NCBI GenBank assembly: GCA_029933115.1
Contig: JAOZOT010000158.1
Location: 1 to 7,795 of the forward strand
DNA: 7,795 bases
Source of the DNA: Anaerolineae bacterium
Lineage (GTDB): Bacteria > Chloroflexota > Anaerolineae > E26-bin7
Reading direction: 5' to 3'
The translations under genes and the position numbers were made by a program. The first letter of the stretch is position 1. Each line of letters starts with the position of its first letter. The notes below the pieces were generated by a model. It was given only the letters and a program-made list of their open reading frames with translations. It was not told the origin of the DNA and did no database searches. Below are positions 1-5,947 of the stretch, one piece after another.

Positions 1-24
1 CTCCCAGGGAGGAGGAAATGGGGT

Positions 25-70
25 TGAGGGGGTACCCCTCAGGTTCCCCGGGCTTCCACTGCGCAAGCCC
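25..70 (-). other. Two hairpins just 3' of the YedF-like gene (possible transcript end)
   Basis: Two inverted repeats lie directly after the stop codon of the minus-strand YedF-like gene. GGGCTT (50-55) pairs with AAGCCC (65-70) across a 9-nt loop, and TGAGGGG (25-31) pairs with CCCCTCA (35-41) across GTA. There is no T-run on the minus strand after either stem, so this is not a standard intrinsic terminator. The first hairpin resembles one found after the ftsI stop (3552-3588). A role in transcript ending or mRNA protection is inferred only. Confidence 0.4.
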
Positions 71-81
71 TCTGAAATCCA

Positions 82-411
82 TCAAATGGCTACCACCTGA
101 TCGGCCGATTGCATGGCTTCCATGATACGGGTCATGCCGCCTACCTTCCCCACAGCGACTTGATCCCGCAGGCCGGCGTAGCTCAGGCAAGTGGAGCAGG
201 TCAATATCGGGACCCCTTTGGCCTCCAGGGCTTGCAACTGGGCCAACACCGGCGAGCCGTGAGTGACCAGAGAGACGCCCTCGGTGGTGAAGACGAGTTG
301 GATGGAGGGCTCCTCCAGGGCCTGCAAACTTTGCAACAATGCTGCCAACTGGCCATCAGAACAGGAGCCATTCTCGCCGATCACTATGGCTAACGATTTC
401 CCTTTTTCCAT
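82..411 (-). CDS. Stand-alone DsrE-like protein resembling the C-terminal half of YedF
   Basis: The 109-residue protein resembles the C-terminal DsrE-fold domain of YedF, a sulfurtransferase-like protein linked to selenium metabolism. Supporting features are an opening hydrophobic strand (residues 7-11), the stretch SLVTHGSPVLAQLQALEAKG (47-66), a CSTC motif (72-75) followed by L-Y-GL, and a VG-V-M-I-E-M pattern near the end. Full YedF proteins carry an N-terminal TusA/SirA-like domain. It is absent here, and the 158 bp upstream hold only repeats. The start is supported by a purine-rich GAGGG about 6 nt before the ATG. Cys17, Cys72 and Cys75 are the candidate reactive thiols. It is co-oriented with mraY but 158 bp downstream, so co-transcription is possible but uncertain. 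The exact reaction and substrate are unknown; a general DsrE/DsrF sulfur-relay protein is the alternative. Confidence 0.78.
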   Translation of the reverse strand: MEKGKSLAIVIGENGSCSDGQLAALLQSLQALEEPSIQLVFTTEGVSLVTHGSPVLAQLQALEAKGVPILTCSTCLSYAGLRDQVAVGKVGGMTRIMEAMQSADQVVAI

Positions 412-444
412 GCTATTCCCTCTGCTTTCTAATCTGCTAACCCG

Positions 445-541
445 CCCTCACCCCAGCCCCCTCCCCTCTTCCAACTCCTTCCCCTGTTTTGGGGGAGGGC
501 CGGGGAGGGGGTGGAGAGGGGAGGGGCGCCGCAAAGCGGCG
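445..541. repeat. CT/GA-rich long hairpin repeat between mraY and the YedF-like gene
   Basis: The region starts with CCCTCACCCC and can fold on itself. A 12-bp perfect outer stem joins 458-469 to 515-526. An inner 8-bp stem joins 477-484 to 491-498 with one G-U pair and a 6-nt loop. A separate perfect hairpin follows: CGCCGC (527-532), AAA, GCGGCG (536-541). The plus strand between 491 and 526 has at least five G-runs of three or more, so a G-quadruplex is possible. No T-run follows on the transcribed strand. A shorter element with a similar start and CT-rich arms lies at 3425-3476, which suggests a dispersed family. Confidence 0.6.
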
Positions 542-569
542 GGAAAGGGGTGAGAGCCAATGACAGCGC

Positions 570-1634
570 TCACAAGAGAGCCAAAGCTATGCCCAGCATC
601 GCTGCCAAAATGCTCACCAACCAGAACCGCTGGGTCACCTGGGGCTCCGACCAGCCCAACAACTCAAAGTGATGATGCAAAGGGCTCATTTTGAAAAGGC
701 GGCGCCCCTGACCATAACGCCGTTTGGTCAGCTTGAAATAGGCCACTTGCAGTATCACCGAGCCGGCCTCAGCCACAAAGATCAGGCCCACAACGGGCAA
801 CAACAGCCACTGACCCGACAGCAGAGCGACCACCGCCAAAGTCGCACCCAGAGCCAGGGAACCGGTATCGCCCATGAACAAGTCGGCCGGATAAGCGTTA
901 TACCACAGGAAAGCCATCAAGGCCCCCACAGTAGTAAAGCAAAAGGCCAGCAGCGGATACTGCCCTTGCAGATAGGCGATGATACCGTAAGCAGCAAAGG
1001 CCAGCGCGGCCGTAGATCCGGCCAACCCATCCAGGCCATCGGTCAGGTTGACGGCGTTGGAGGTGCCCACAATAATGAACATGGCCACAGGGACGTACCA
1101 CAGGCCGATGTCTATCTTTTGCGCCACCGTGGGCAAGGCCACACTGCGCAGGTCCAACAGAAAATGCAACCCCAAAGCCGTGACAAGGGCGATGAACACC
1201 TGGCCTGCAAATTTGTAACGAGCCAGCAATCCTATCCCTTGATGTCGCCCCCGCACACCGGCCAGGTCATCGAGGGCCCCCAGCCCTCCAAACCCCACCA
1301 TCACTCCCAAGGGCACCAGGATAGACTTGCCAATGAGTGGGCTGCCGTGCTCAAAGCCAAAATAAGCCAGGAAAGCCCGCCCGGCGGCAAAGCCGCTCAA
1401 AAAGTTGGCAAAGTTGAGGACGACAGTGATCACAAAGACCGGCACCAGGATCATCAGGCCGCCCATAGTGGGAGTGCCCATCTTGGCCTGGTGAGAGATA
1501 GGACCATCGAGCCGAATCTGCTTGCCGATGTGCCACCGGCGCAACAGGTTGATCAAAGGGCGACCCCAGATGACGGCCAGAAGGAAAGATACCGTCCCCA
1601 GAGTCAGGGTAAAGGGCATGGGGGCAGAGGCCAT
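570..1634 (-). CDS. mraY: MraY, phospho-N-acetylmuramoyl-pentapeptide transferase
   Basis: This integral membrane enzyme transfers phospho-MurNAc-pentapeptide from UDP to undecaprenyl phosphate, giving lipid I on the cytoplasmic face. The 354 residues match the usual length and have about ten hydrophobic segments. Family motifs appear in order: DGPISHQAKMGTPTMGG (43-59), the Asp pair LDDL (121-124), NAVNLTDGLDGLA (193-205), FMGDTGS (253-259) and SPLHHHFELLGW (317-328) with the histidine triad at 320-322. The catalytic aspartates and histidines are all present. The ATG at 1634 is 2 nt after the murF stop, with a weak AGGG about 11 nt upstream inside the murF end, so translational coupling is likely. 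MurF makes its substrate's nucleotide precursor. A later Met (residue 6) has no better ribosome site. murD, often next in this cluster, does not follow. Confidence 0.97.
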   Translation of the reverse strand: MASAPMPFTLTLGTVSFLLAVIWGRPLINLLRRWHIGKQIRLDGPISHQAKMGTPTMGGLMILVPVFVITVVLNFANFLSGFAAGRAFLAYFGFEHGSPLIGKSILVPLGVMVGFGGLGALDDLAGVRGRHQGIGLLARYKFAGQVFIALVTALGLHFLLDLRSVALPTVAQKIDIGLWYVPVAMFIIVGTSNAVNLTDGLDGLAGSTAALAFAAYGIIAYLQGQYPLLAFCFTTVGALMAFLWYNAYPADLFMGDTGSLALGATLAVVALLSGQWLLLPVVGLIFVAEAGSVILQVAYFKLTKRRYGQGRRLFKMSPLHHHFELLGWSEPQVTQRFWLVSILAAMLGIALALL

Positions 1635-1636
1635 AA

Positions 1637-3082
1637 CTAGCTAATCCCTTGCGATTGATTCAGCGGAGCCGTGAGAGCTGCAACGATCTCTTCCATCTTC
1701 ATGCCTCGCGAACCCTTGACCAGCACGATGTCACCCGGGCTCACGATCTGGCGCATAAGAGCGATGGCCTGCTCGTTGTCCTCCACCATCAAAACCTCCT
1801 CCTCTGCCAGGCCGCAAGCCAGGGCCTCTTGGCCGATGATGCGGGCGCGTGGCCCCACGGTGATCAGCATGGATACCACGTCAACGGCCCGCCGTCCTAC
1901 CTTGCGGTGGCCCTCCTCCTCGAAATCACCCAACTCCAGCATGTCGCCCAGGATGGCAATTTTGCGCCCTGACAACTCTGCCAGGAGATTGAGAGCAGCA
2001 ATGGTAGAAGCGGGACTGGCGTTGTAGGTGTCATCAAGAATGGTCGAGCCTCTGATGCCCTGAACCGCCACCAAGCGTAGTTGCTCGGGCACGTCCCACA
2101 GCCCGGCTATGATTTCCTCCCAGGACTCGCCTTCAACCAGACCTACGGCTGCGGCCGCCAAAGCAGTGTGCACGCTGTGACGGCCCAGAAGAGGAATCTT
2201 AACATGGAGTCTCTCTCCCTCATGGTGGAGTTGAAAGCGAACGCCTTCTAAACCCTGGCTCTCGATGTGGCTGGCCCAAAGATCACAAGTGGGATCCAGG
2301 CCATAGTAAAAGACCTGAGCTTCCGTCTTCTCGGCCATAGCCCGCACCATAGGGTCATCCGCGTTCAAGATGGCCGCTCCCCCTTCGGAGGCCGGTGGCA
2401 GAGCCTCTACCAGTTCGGATTTGGCCTGGGCAATGCGCTCAATGGTCCCCAGCCGCTCCAGGTGGGTGGGGCCGATGTTGGTCACCACCCCCACGTGGGG
2501 ACGGGCGATGGCCGCCAGTTCGGCGATTTCCCCCAGAGCGTACATGCCCATTTCCAAAACGACCTGCTCGTAACCGGAATCCAGGTACAACAGAGTCAGG
2601 GGCAAGCCGATTTCATTATTGTAGTTCCCCCAACTCTTCAGAGTGCGGAACCTCTTTCTCAGGACCGACCAGATCACCTCTTTGGTGGTCGTCTTGCCCA
2701 CACTGCCGGTCACGCCAATGACGCGGGGGGAAAACCTGGCCCGCCAGAAGGCAGCCAGGCGCTGAAAAGCTTTCAAGCTGTCCTCGGTCATGAGGCACAC
2801 GGGCAACCGGATAGGAGTACCGGGCAAGGGGCTTTGGGCATCCACCACCTGACATTCAGCCTCTATTTCCCTCTCAACGATGGCAGCTATGGCCCCTCGA
2901 GCGAAAGCGTCAGCTACAAAGTCGTGACCATCGTGCTGCTCACCGCGTAGGGCCACGAAGAGGCTGTTGGGGCACGCCTCTCGCGAATCAATAACTACTT
3001 CGCTCAATTCGAGGTCGGGGATCACCTCTTTGGCAGGCTTCTGGCCGGTGATCCCTTCCACAAGGTCGGCCAAGGTAAGCAT
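1637..3082 (-). CDS. murF: MurF, UDP-MurNAc-tripeptide:D-Ala-D-Ala ligase
   Basis: This cytoplasmic ATP-dependent ligase adds D-Ala-D-Ala to UDP-MurNAc-tripeptide, the last soluble precursor step before MraY. The 481 residues show the Mur ligase layout. The N-terminal substrate domain has VVIDSRE (29-35) and LFVALRGEQHDGHDF (41-55). The central ATPase domain has the P-loop GSVGKTTTK (126-134), WGNYNNEIGLP (151-161), EMGM (177-180) and TNIGPTHLERLG (201-212). The C-terminal domain has DDTYNASPAS (350-359), LGDMLELG (378-385) and KGSRGMKMEEIV (456-467). NYNNEIG and the C-terminal NASP and KGSRG motifs fit MurF better than MurE. The ribosome site is weak: GAGG lies only 2 nt from the ATG and no better upstream purine tract is seen. 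The gene is preceded by a mobile repeat 26 nt before its start and by a 514-bp gap, so it may rely on read-through or an unrecognised promoter. Confidence 0.96.
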   Translation of the reverse strand: MLTLADLVEGITGQKPAKEVIPDLELSEVVIDSREACPNSLFVALRGEQHDGHDFVADAFARGAIAAIVEREIEAECQVVDAQSPLPGTPIRLPVCLMTEDSLKAFQRLAAFWRARFSPRVIGVTGSVGKTTTKEVIWSVLRKRFRTLKSWGNYNNEIGLPLTLLYLDSGYEQVVLEMGMYALGEIAELAAIARPHVGVVTNIGPTHLERLGTIERIAQAKSELVEALPPASEGGAAILNADDPMVRAMAEKTEAQVFYYGLDPTCDLWASHIESQGLEGVRFQLHHEGERLHVKIPLLGRHSVHTALAAAAVGLVEGESWEEIIAGLWDVPEQLRLVAVQGIRGSTILDDTYNASPASTIAALNLLAELSGRKIAILGDMLELGDFEEEGHRKVGRRAVDVVSMLITVGPRARIIGQEALACGLAEEEVLMVEDNEQAIALMRQIVSPGDIVLVKGSRGMKMEEIVAALTAPLNQSQGIS

Positions 3083-3108
3083 CGCCTCAGTTCTCGTGCA
3101 ACTCTCAG

Positions 3109-3367
3109 AGCGTGTCTGAAAATTCAGGGGGGCGGCGCTCGTAGTAACGACTTCAGGTAACTACCCGGGCATGATTGATTTCAAGCCCCCTGCGAAGCGG
3201 GGGGTCGGTGATAGCCGGCCCACGCTTCTACTCGCACCCGGTAACCCGGCATAGCTGTGATCTCACCCCCGCCTGCGACGGGGGCTTCATACCATGGTCG
3301 TTTTTGGCCGCAGAGCACCAATCATTAGCGACTCAAGTCGCCACTACAAGCATCTTTCAGATACGCT
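3109..3367 (-). mobile_element. MITE-like palindromic element, enlarged copy, upstream of murF
   Basis: The ends are near-perfect inverted repeats: AGCGTGTCTGAAA at 3109-3121, and AGCGTATCTGAAA read on the minus strand from 3367. Read on the minus strand, 3367-3296 matches 7693-7764 at 66 of 72 positions, and 3154-3123 matches 7765-7795 with one indel and one mismatch. Both are therefore copies of one element in opposite orientations. The two arms are themselves related as inverted repeats (TCGTAGTGGCGACTT- and TCGTAGTAACGACTT-). There is no coding capacity, so any movement would need a transposase acting in trans. This copy carries a 141-bp internal segment missing from the other. No convincing target duplication is visible (CTCAG on one side, GTCAG on the other). 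The parent insertion sequence family is not recognised. Confidence 0.75.
3155..3295. repeat. 141-bp internal module made of two diverged hairpin units
   Basis: This segment interrupts the element exactly where the copy at 7693 is continuous (between 7764 and 7765). It holds two similar units about 80 bp apart. The first (3159-3206) has ACCCGGGCATGATTGATTTCA, then a CCCCC/GGGGG hairpin (3186-3190 with 3199-3203). The second (3241-3288) has ACCCGGCATAGCTGTGATCTCA, then a CCCCC/GGGGG hairpin (3266-3270 with 3280-3284). Both loops contain TGCGA. No long open frame is convincing. It may be a nested insertion or a structured module; its function is unknown. Confidence 0.6.
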
Positions 3368-3370
3368 GTC

Positions 3371-3406
3371 AGGTGCGATGCACCTCACAGGTGCATCACA
3401 CCTCTG
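3371..3406. repeat. Tandem 18-nt palindromic repeats with alternative pairings
   Basis: Two diverged 18-nt copies stand head to tail: AGGTGCGATGCACCTCAC (3371-3388) and AGGTGCATCACACCTCTG (3389-3406). Each can form its own hairpin: AGGTGC with GCACCT, and AGGTG with CACCT. A stronger hairpin spans them: GATGCACCT (3377-3385) with AGGTGCATC (3389-3397), 9 perfect pairs around CAC. A third, related copy is on the minus strand at 5921-5938. Confidence 0.6.
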
Positions 3407-3424
3407 CGTCTGTTCTAGTCCCTT

Positions 3425-3476
3425 ACCCTCACCCGTGTCTCCCCTCTCCTCCGCGAAGAGGGGAGACACCCAGGGT
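3425..3476. repeat. CT-rich hairpin repeat with a 13-bp perfect stem
   Basis: GTGTCTCCCCTCT (3435-3447) pairs perfectly with AGAGGGGAGACAC (3457-3469) around a 9-nt loop. An outer ACCCT/AGGGT stem (3425-3429 with 3472-3476) lies beyond a small internal loop. The CCCTCACCC start and CT-rich arm resemble the repeat at 445-526. It lies in the ftsI-murF gap. No T-run follows on the transcribed strand, so intrinsic termination is not supported. Confidence 0.65.
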
Positions 3477-3495
3477 GAAGAGGGATATAGCCGAA

Positions 3496-3533
3496 GGTAG
3501 CCGCAGCTCTGCCTCCTGCGGCAACGGGCTACC
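3496..3533. repeat. Nested hairpin in the ftsI-murF gap
   Basis: GCCGCAG (3500-3506) pairs perfectly with CTGCGGC (3516-3522) around a 9-nt loop. GGTAGCC (3496-3502) can also pair with GGCTACC (3527-3533), so the two stems share three bases and may exchange, or GGTA/TACC may extend the inner stem past a bulge. No protein or known RNA family is recognised. Confidence 0.5.
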
Positions 3534-3551
3534 CTGTGGCACAAATTAAGC

Positions 3552-3588
3552 TCCCCGGGCTCCGCCGCGCAAGCCCGATCTGCCGAAA
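3552..3588 (-). other. Hairpin just 3' of ftsI, similar to the one after the YedF-like gene
   Basis: CGGGCT (3556-3561) pairs with AGCCCG (3572-3577), 19 nt after the ftsI stop on the minus strand. The stretch shares CCCCGGGCT, GCGCAAGCCC, TCTG and GAAA blocks with 45-77, which lies after the stop of the last gene. There is no T-run on the minus strand. The shared position after stop codons suggests a 3'-end element or a repeat with that insertion preference. Confidence 0.4.
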
Positions 3589-3596
3589 CTGCTAGA

Positions 3597-5306
3597 TCAC
3601 CCACCGGCGACCCTCACGTCATCCGGCGGAATTCCCAGCAAGATGAAAAGTTGCTCGGCCACGGTCTTAAAGACCGGAGCCGCCACTTTGGAACCCCAGG
3701 GCTCGACAGATGGTTTGTCAATCTTGACCAGGACTATAAAGGCTGGGTCCTCCGGGGGAGCGTAGCCAATAAAAGAAGCAATGGTCCAGGTGGGATGGTA
3801 CCCCCCCGGAATAGGCACCTGGGCCGTGCCCGTTTTGCCCGCGATTTTGTAGCCGGGCACAGCAGCCAGGTCTGTCTCTTCTTGCACAGCCTCTACCAGC
3901 ATCCGGGTCAATTGTTCGGCTGTCTGGGGGAAGATAACCCGACGCACAGCCGTGGGCTGGATGGTGGTGACATGGTCTCCGTCAACGATTTTTTCCACCA
4001 CGTGAGGCTTCATCATCAGGCCATCGTTGGCCACGGCCGCCACAGCGGTTATCATCTGAAGCGGGGTCACCGCCAGCCCCTGGCCGAAGGAATTAGTCCC
4101 CAGGTCAGACTCGTGCCATTCCCCATCGCCAGGGAGGCGCAGCCTGCCCGGGCCCTCGCCGGCCAAATCAACCTCGGTGATGCGCCCAAATCCAAAGCGC
4201 CTGACGTAGGTGTAGAACCTCTCCCTGCCCAGGGTGGTGCTGACATAGGCCGCCCCCACGTTGAGGGATTGAGCCAACACATCAGTCATGGTCACCAGGC
4301 CATGTCCTCGCCGGTCCCAATTCATGATAGTGCGCCCCCCAACCTCAATGCTCCCACTATCGTAAAAAGTGCTCTGGGGGGTGATGACACCGGCGTCAAG
4401 GCCGGCGGCCATAGTGACGATTTTAAAGACCGAACCAGGTTCATAATGAATACTGACTGAGGGATTGACGAACAGTTCAGCCGGCGTCTCGGCGAAGCGG
4501 TTGGGATTGTATGAGGGGTAGCTGGCCATGGCCAGGATGCTACCGGTTTTGGGCTCCATGACAATGATGGTGCCGCTTTCGGCTCCATACCTGGCGATAG
4601 CTCTTTCCAGCTCCTCCTCCACCATGTGCTGAATGGTGCGATCAATAGTCAGAATCAGGTCTCGGCCATTCCGCGGGGGCGCCAGGCGGTGGAAACCAAT
4701 GGGAATATAGTTGCCCGCCGGATCCCTTTCCCCCTGGCCTTCTCCTGCCGTGCCTTTCAAGATCTGATTGTAATAACCTTCGACCCCGTAGTAACCATTG
4801 TTGGTCTCGTTCACAAAGCCCAGGACGTGAGCGGCCAGACTGCCTTCAGCACATACCCTTCTTGGCCTCGGCTCTACTCTGATCCCCCTTAGACCCCACG
4901 ACTCGATAGTTTCACCAATTTGCTGTGGGACGCGTCGGGCCAATCTCACGTGAGGCCGGCCCGATTTCAACAGCTCCAAAATTTCGCCACGAGGTCGGTC
5001 CAATAAAGGCGCCAGACGGTCGGCCAACTCTTCGGGGTTGGCTATCATGGGAGGAGCAGCGGTGATCTCGAACTCAAAGATGTCTAGAGCCAAGAGGTGG
5101 CCATTGCGGTCTCTGATAGCCCCGCGCAGAGGGGTGATTTCCATGTACCAGTCGTGTTCGGCTTTGGCCAGACCTAGCAGGTACTCGTACTCCAGAACCT
5201 GCCAGCGGAAAAGCTGCCCCACGTTGATTAGCGCAAAAGCAAAAAGCACCGCCGACAGAAAGGTGATACGGCGCAAGGGTTTGCCTTCTGGCTCTTCAGT
5301 GGACAC
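3597..5306 (-). CDS. ftsI: FtsI/PBP2-type class B penicillin-binding protein (transpeptidase)
   Basis: This membrane-anchored D,D-transpeptidase cross-links peptidoglycan, probably at the septum given its place between ftsL and murF. The chosen GTG start at 5306 gives 569 residues. It lies 13 nt after the ftsL stop and has a strong AGGGGGG ribosome site with a 7-nt spacer. The frame stays open to an ATG at 5507, but that would overlap ftsL by 188 nt and add an Arg-rich tail not typical of the family. From the GTG: a short cytoplasmic tail, one membrane segment (about 13-30), the PBP dimerisation domain beginning near TPLRGAIRDRNG (58-69), then the transpeptidase domain with SVFK (292-295, catalytic Ser292), SLN (347-349) and KTGTA (491-495). 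There is no PASTA domain. The motifs are intact, so it should be active. An elongasome PBP2 is less likely because of the dcw context. Confidence 0.94.
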   Translation of the reverse strand: MSTEEPEGKPLRRITFLSAVLFAFALINVGQLFRWQVLEYEYLLGLAKAEHDWYMEITPLRGAIRDRNGHLLALDIFEFEITAAPPMIANPEELADRLAPLLDRPRGEILELLKSGRPHVRLARRVPQQIGETIESWGLRGIRVEPRPRRVCAEGSLAAHVLGFVNETNNGYYGVEGYYNQILKGTAGEGQGERDPAGNYIPIGFHRLAPPRNGRDLILTIDRTIQHMVEEELERAIARYGAESGTIIVMEPKTGSILAMASYPSYNPNRFAETPAELFVNPSVSIHYEPGSVFKIVTMAAGLDAGVITPQSTFYDSGSIEVGGRTIMNWDRRGHGLVTMTDVLAQSLNVGAAYVSTTLGRERFYTYVRRFGFGRITEVDLAGEGPGRLRLPGDGEWHESDLGTNSFGQGLAVTPLQMITAVAAVANDGLMMKPHVVEKIVDGDHVTTIQPTAVRRVIFPQTAEQLTRMLVEAVQEETDLAAVPGYKIAGKTGTAQVPIPGGYHPTWTIASFIGYAPPEDPAFIVLVKIDKPSVEPWGSKVAAPVFKTVAEQLFILLGIPPDDVRVAGG

Positions 5307-5313
5307 CTGTCTG

Positions 5314-5320
5314 CCCCCCT
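5314..5320 (-). promoter_or_regulatory. Ribosome binding site that fixes the ftsI GTG start
   Basis: On the minus strand AGGGGGG lies 7 nt before a GTG and starts within the TGA stop of ftsL. It is the only good Shine-Dalgarno-like site near this gene's 5' end, and its overlap with the ftsL stop points to coupled translation. Confidence 0.7.
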
Positions 5321-5892
5321 CAAGGCGTACCTTCGGCCATAGCCGAGCCGGGTTGCAAAGTGACCCAGGTGGTAAATTGCGAAACCAGCTTCTCCCACCA
5401 ACTCGCCAAAGCAGTGGCCACAACACTGTCGCGCCGACTAGCCTCGTTCCCTGCCTCCTCTCGCTGAAAAGAGGTCGAGCCAAGGTTCTCCTCCAAAGAA
5501 GTCGCAACCAGTGCCCCTGGGGATGAGCGGTCTGGTGGGTAGTCGGCTACGACCAGGTACTCGACCCGCTCAGGTGGTACAAAACCCAATTGCCTGGCTC
5601 TGGCCTCGACATTTTCCAACCTCTCTAATTCTGCGATCTCTAGCATCAGCCTGGCGTTTTCACGCTGAAGGCGGGTCCGCTCCCTCTCCAACTCGTAGAT
5701 GCGATAGCCCGTTGTGGTCACTTGGCTGGCCTGAGTCAGATAAAGCCAGCCCAGCAGACTGACGAGAATAATAATCAGGAGGAAACCAATAGCTGTCTTG
5801 GCATCGAGGCTCCCTATACCCTTCTCAGTTAAGCCCCCAGCAGAATCCCTTTTGAGACGCTGGGAGAGCGCACCTGACTGGCCGGTAATCAT
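5320..5892 (-). CDS. ftsL: FtsL/DivIC-like septum protein with a long C-terminal extension
   Basis: This small bitopic protein is expected to act in the FtsL-FtsB-type subcomplex that recruits and activates the septal PBP. The 190 residues have a cytoplasmic N-terminus (1-33), one strongly hydrophobic segment (about 34-53), a heptad-like coiled coil rich in Glu, Arg and Leu (about 61-95), then ARARQLGFVPPERVEYLVV (97-115), the usual end of this family's core. A further 70 or so residues follow: Ser/Glu-rich, then a patch with WW (165-166) and several hydrophobics. Typical FtsL proteins are near 90-120 residues, so this tail is unusual. The ATG has an excellent TAAGGAG site 7 nt upstream. Identity rests on topology and position between rsmH and ftsI, because FtsL sequences are poorly conserved; a DivIC/FtsB-type protein is the alternative. 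Confidence 0.78.
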   Translation of the reverse strand: MITGQSGALSQRLKRDSAGGLTEKGIGSLDAKTAIGFLLIIILVSLLGWLYLTQASQVTTTGYRIYELERERTRLQRENARLMLEIAELERLENVEARARQLGFVPPERVEYLVVADYPPDRSSPGALVATSLEENLGSTSFQREEAGNEASRRDSVVATALASWWEKLVSQFTTWVTLQPGSAMAEGTP

Positions 5893-5899
5893 TGAGAGT

Positions 5900-5906
5900 C
5901 TCCTTA
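5900..5906 (-). promoter_or_regulatory. Consensus ribosome binding site of ftsL
   Basis: TAAGGAG on the minus strand, 7 nt before the ftsL ATG, is the best Shine-Dalgarno match in the cluster. It implies independent re-initiation after the mobile element that separates ftsL from rsmH. Confidence 0.8.
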
Positions 5907-5920
5907 AAAATAGGGAACAA

Positions 5921-5938
5921 TGCGAGTGCGTCGCACCT
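5921..5938 (-). repeat. Single copy of the AGGTGCGAYGCAC palindromic repeat
   Basis: The minus strand reads AGGTGCGACGCACTCGCA, close to the tandem units at 3371-3406. GTGCG and CGCAC can pair around one base, and TGCGA with TCGCA around GTGCG. It lies between the ftsL ribosome site and the target duplication of the 155-bp element. Confidence 0.5.
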
Positions 5939-5939
5939 T

Positions 5940-5947
5940 ACTTTAAT
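5940..5947. repeat. Left 8-bp target site duplication (ACTTTAAT)
   Basis: Identical to 6103-6110. The two copies bracket the 155-bp inverted-repeat element exactly, as expected from an 8-bp staggered cut at insertion. Confidence 0.85.

Noticed and set aside
263..553. 96-codon plus-strand open frame near the left end
   Set aside because: Antisense to the YedF-like gene, then runs through the GA-rich hairpin, giving a low-complexity Gly/Arg/Pro tail.
412..569. Intrinsic terminator after mraY
   Set aside because: Strong stems exist but no T-run follows on the minus strand, so it is listed only as a hairpin repeat.
669..1640. 323-codon plus-strand open frame opposite mraY
   Set aside because: It is fully antisense to a clear MraY with all motifs. 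Its product is rich in Gln, His and Arg with no recognisable domain, as expected for a GC-rich shadow frame.
2267..2950. 227-codon plus-strand open frame opposite murF
   Set aside because: Antisense to the conserved MurF domains, low-complexity composition, no ribosome site noted.
3083..3596. CRISPR-like array in the ftsI-murF gap
   Set aside because: The repeats are palindromes of different kinds with no regular repeat-spacer pattern.
3344..3604. 86-codon minus-strand open frame between ftsI and murF
   Set aside because: It is made almost entirely of hairpin repeats and part of the mobile element and overlaps the ftsI end; no ribosome site or protein family is evident.
3651..4460. 269-codon plus-strand open frame opposite ftsI
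   Set aside because: Antisense to the transpeptidase domain with intact SVFK, SLN and KTG motifs; no domain seen.
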